Below are positions 5,550-6,004 of a stretch of 6,004 bases of DNA, piece by piece. The notes below the pieces were generated by a model. It ran no database searches. It saw only the letters and a program-made list of their open reading frames with translations, and was not told the DNA's origin. Position numbers and translations under genes: made by a program. This DNA is from Chloroflexota bacterium (GTDB lineage: Bacteria; Chloroflexota; Dehalococcoidia; SHYB01; JACPQI01). Each line of letters starts with the position of its first letter. The first letter of the stretch is position 1. The stretch is taken from positions 1-6,004 of the forward strand of contig JACPQI010000102.1 of the NCBI GenBank assembly GCA_016190545.1, given 5' to 3'.

Positions 5550-5720
5550 ATGCAGGCACAGGCAGGGAAAGCGCCGGCGAAGAAGGGGTTCATGTGGCGT
5601 GTCCATGACTCCACCTGCCCCGGCTGGCTGCTGCGAAAGGTTCCGGTCCTTAAGCTGATCCACAAGGTCATGCCGTGCTGCAGGATCAGCAGTGGGAAAG
5701 AGAAGAAAGCGGCCCCATAG
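5550..5720 (+). CDS. Small basic cysteine-containing protein, 56 aa, unknown family
   Basis: ATG 5550 to TAG 5718-5720 encodes 56 residues. A near-ideal AAGGAGG (5536-5542) lies 7 nt upstream, and a consensus promoter lies about 40-65 bp upstream, so this is well supported as a gene despite its length. The N-terminus MQAQAGKAPAKKG is basic and probably flexible. Residues 13-22 read GFMWRVHDST. CPGWLLRKVPVLKLIHKVMPCC (23-44) is a cationic, amphipathic stretch with three cysteines (23, 43, 44) and two histidines (19, 38). The tail is KEKKAAP. The overall charge is strongly positive. There is no clear signal peptide or full membrane segment. A metal- or redox-active cysteine role, membrane-surface association or nucleic-acid binding are all possible; I do not recognise the family. 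The strand-opposite open frames over it lack any start signals. Confidence 0.75.
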   Translation: MQAQAGKAPAKKGFMWRVHDSTCPGWLLRKVPVLKLIHKVMPCCRISSGKEKKAAP

Positions 5721-5937
5721 CCGATACACTCCCCGCCAGTCTTTCACGTAGTGTCCTCACAACGGGGTGCCCCGCTATGGGGGTGCGCCTCAAGCGTTCG
5801 TCGTTACGTCAAGTTACGACCTGCTAGGCGTTTCGCACTACGAGGGTTGCGCTCTGCCGCGTCCCCAAATCGGCAGTGCGGATTCCGCGGAATGACTCAA
5901 GAGCAGATGCTACAATAGGGAGCGTCCAGGCGCGCTC
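5721..5937. other. Non-coding spacer before the tRNA, with a weak hairpin and a 12-bp palindrome
   Basis: No gene is supported here. GTGCCCC (5767-5773) and GGGGTGC (5780-5786) can pair with two wobbles around a 6-nt loop, a possible weak terminator of the 56-residue gene without a T-tract. ATTCCGCGGAAT (5882-5893) is a perfect 12-bp palindrome just upstream of the tRNA promoter; one such palindrome is expected by chance in a few kilobases. Confidence 0.4.
5908..5916 (+). promoter_or_regulatory. Extended -10 promoter of the tRNA-Arg gene
   Basis: TGCTACAAT combines an extended TGN element with TACAAT (5911-5916). Transcription should start near 5923, about 15 nt before the tRNA. No good -35 box is present, which the extended -10 can compensate for. 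Confidence 0.5.
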
Positions 5938-6004
5938 GTCCCCGTAGCTCAACCGGATAGAGCATCTGCCTTCTAAGCAGGGGGTTGTGGGTTCGAGTCC
6001 CACC
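5938..6004 (+). tRNA. tRNA-Arg (anticodon TCT), 3' end beyond window
   Basis: The 5' acceptor strand GTCCCCG (5938-5944) is followed by TA at positions 8-9 and a D-arm GCTC/GAGC. The anticodon stem TCTGC/GCAGG encloses the loop CTTCTAA with anticodon TCT at 5972-5974, reading AGA (and AGG by wobble). The T-arm GTGGG-TTCGAGT-CCCAC is complete. The last base in the window (6004) is C66, which pairs with G5944. The remaining acceptor bases, expected to be GGGGAC plus discriminator, lie outside the window. Confidence 0.95.

Noticed and set aside
5234..5671. Minus-strand 145-codon frame over the end of the 270-residue gene and the 56-residue gene
   Set aside because: It is antisense to both genes and passes through the consensus promoter; no start signals or family motifs are seen.
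5799..5820. Possible hairpin GTCGT...ACGAC with internal GTTACG direct repeat
   Set aside because: The stem is interrupted by a T-T mismatch, no T-tract follows, and it does not lie at a gene end.
5882..5893. Perfect 12-bp palindrome as an operator for the tRNA gene
   Set aside because: A palindrome of this length is expected about once in several kilobases by chance, so position alone is not enough.

Overview
No organism name can be read from this window. It is GC-rich bacterial DNA with GTG as well as ATG starts, good Shine-Dalgarno sites and sigma70-type promoters. The small HTH protein around 4117-4344 looks like proteins I associate with Chloroflexota (Dehalococcoidia/SAR202-type genomes). 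That lineage is an inference from protein style, not a demonstrated placement.

Left part (1-1359): a minus-strand gene of the AttH/CrtC-like lipocalin-type superfamily (DUF7064/DUF7065-like) runs off the left edge with 352 visible codons. A roughly 300-bp divergent spacer follows. It holds a nested inverted repeat, a second spaced inverted repeat, and a sigma70-like promoter reading right.

Middle part (1360-4068): three plus-strand genes probably form one transcription unit. They are a VOC/glyoxalase-fold protein related to methylmalonyl-CoA epimerases but apparently without the usual metal ligands, a 14-helix DHA2-type MFS exporter (GTG start), and larB for nickel-pincer cofactor synthesis (GTG start, 9 bp after the MFS stop). 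The unit ends at a 15-bp perfect hairpin that contains the larB stop codon. No larC, larE or lactate-racemase-type gene is in view.

Right part (4069-5458): a 75-residue HTH protein on the minus strand converges on larB. It is divergent from a 270-residue plus-strand gene that resembles DUF5343-type proteins. The two share an AT-rich spacer of about 300 bp with a strong promoter facing each way and repeated TTTTGTCCGG-like and TATCCA-like elements, one copy lying inside a promoter spacer. This looks like a compact regulatory locus.

Right end (5459-6004): a 56-codon gene, shorter than usual ORF cut-offs, has a consensus promoter (TTGACA, 17 bp, TATGAT) and a strong ribosome binding site. A short spacer follows, then a tRNA-Arg(TCT) truncated by the window edge.

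The least explained items are the 56-residue gene, the divergent HTH/DUF5343-like pair with its repeats, and the larB stop codon inside a terminator-like hairpin. I see no CRISPR array, insertion sequence or clearly recognisable new multi-gene system.
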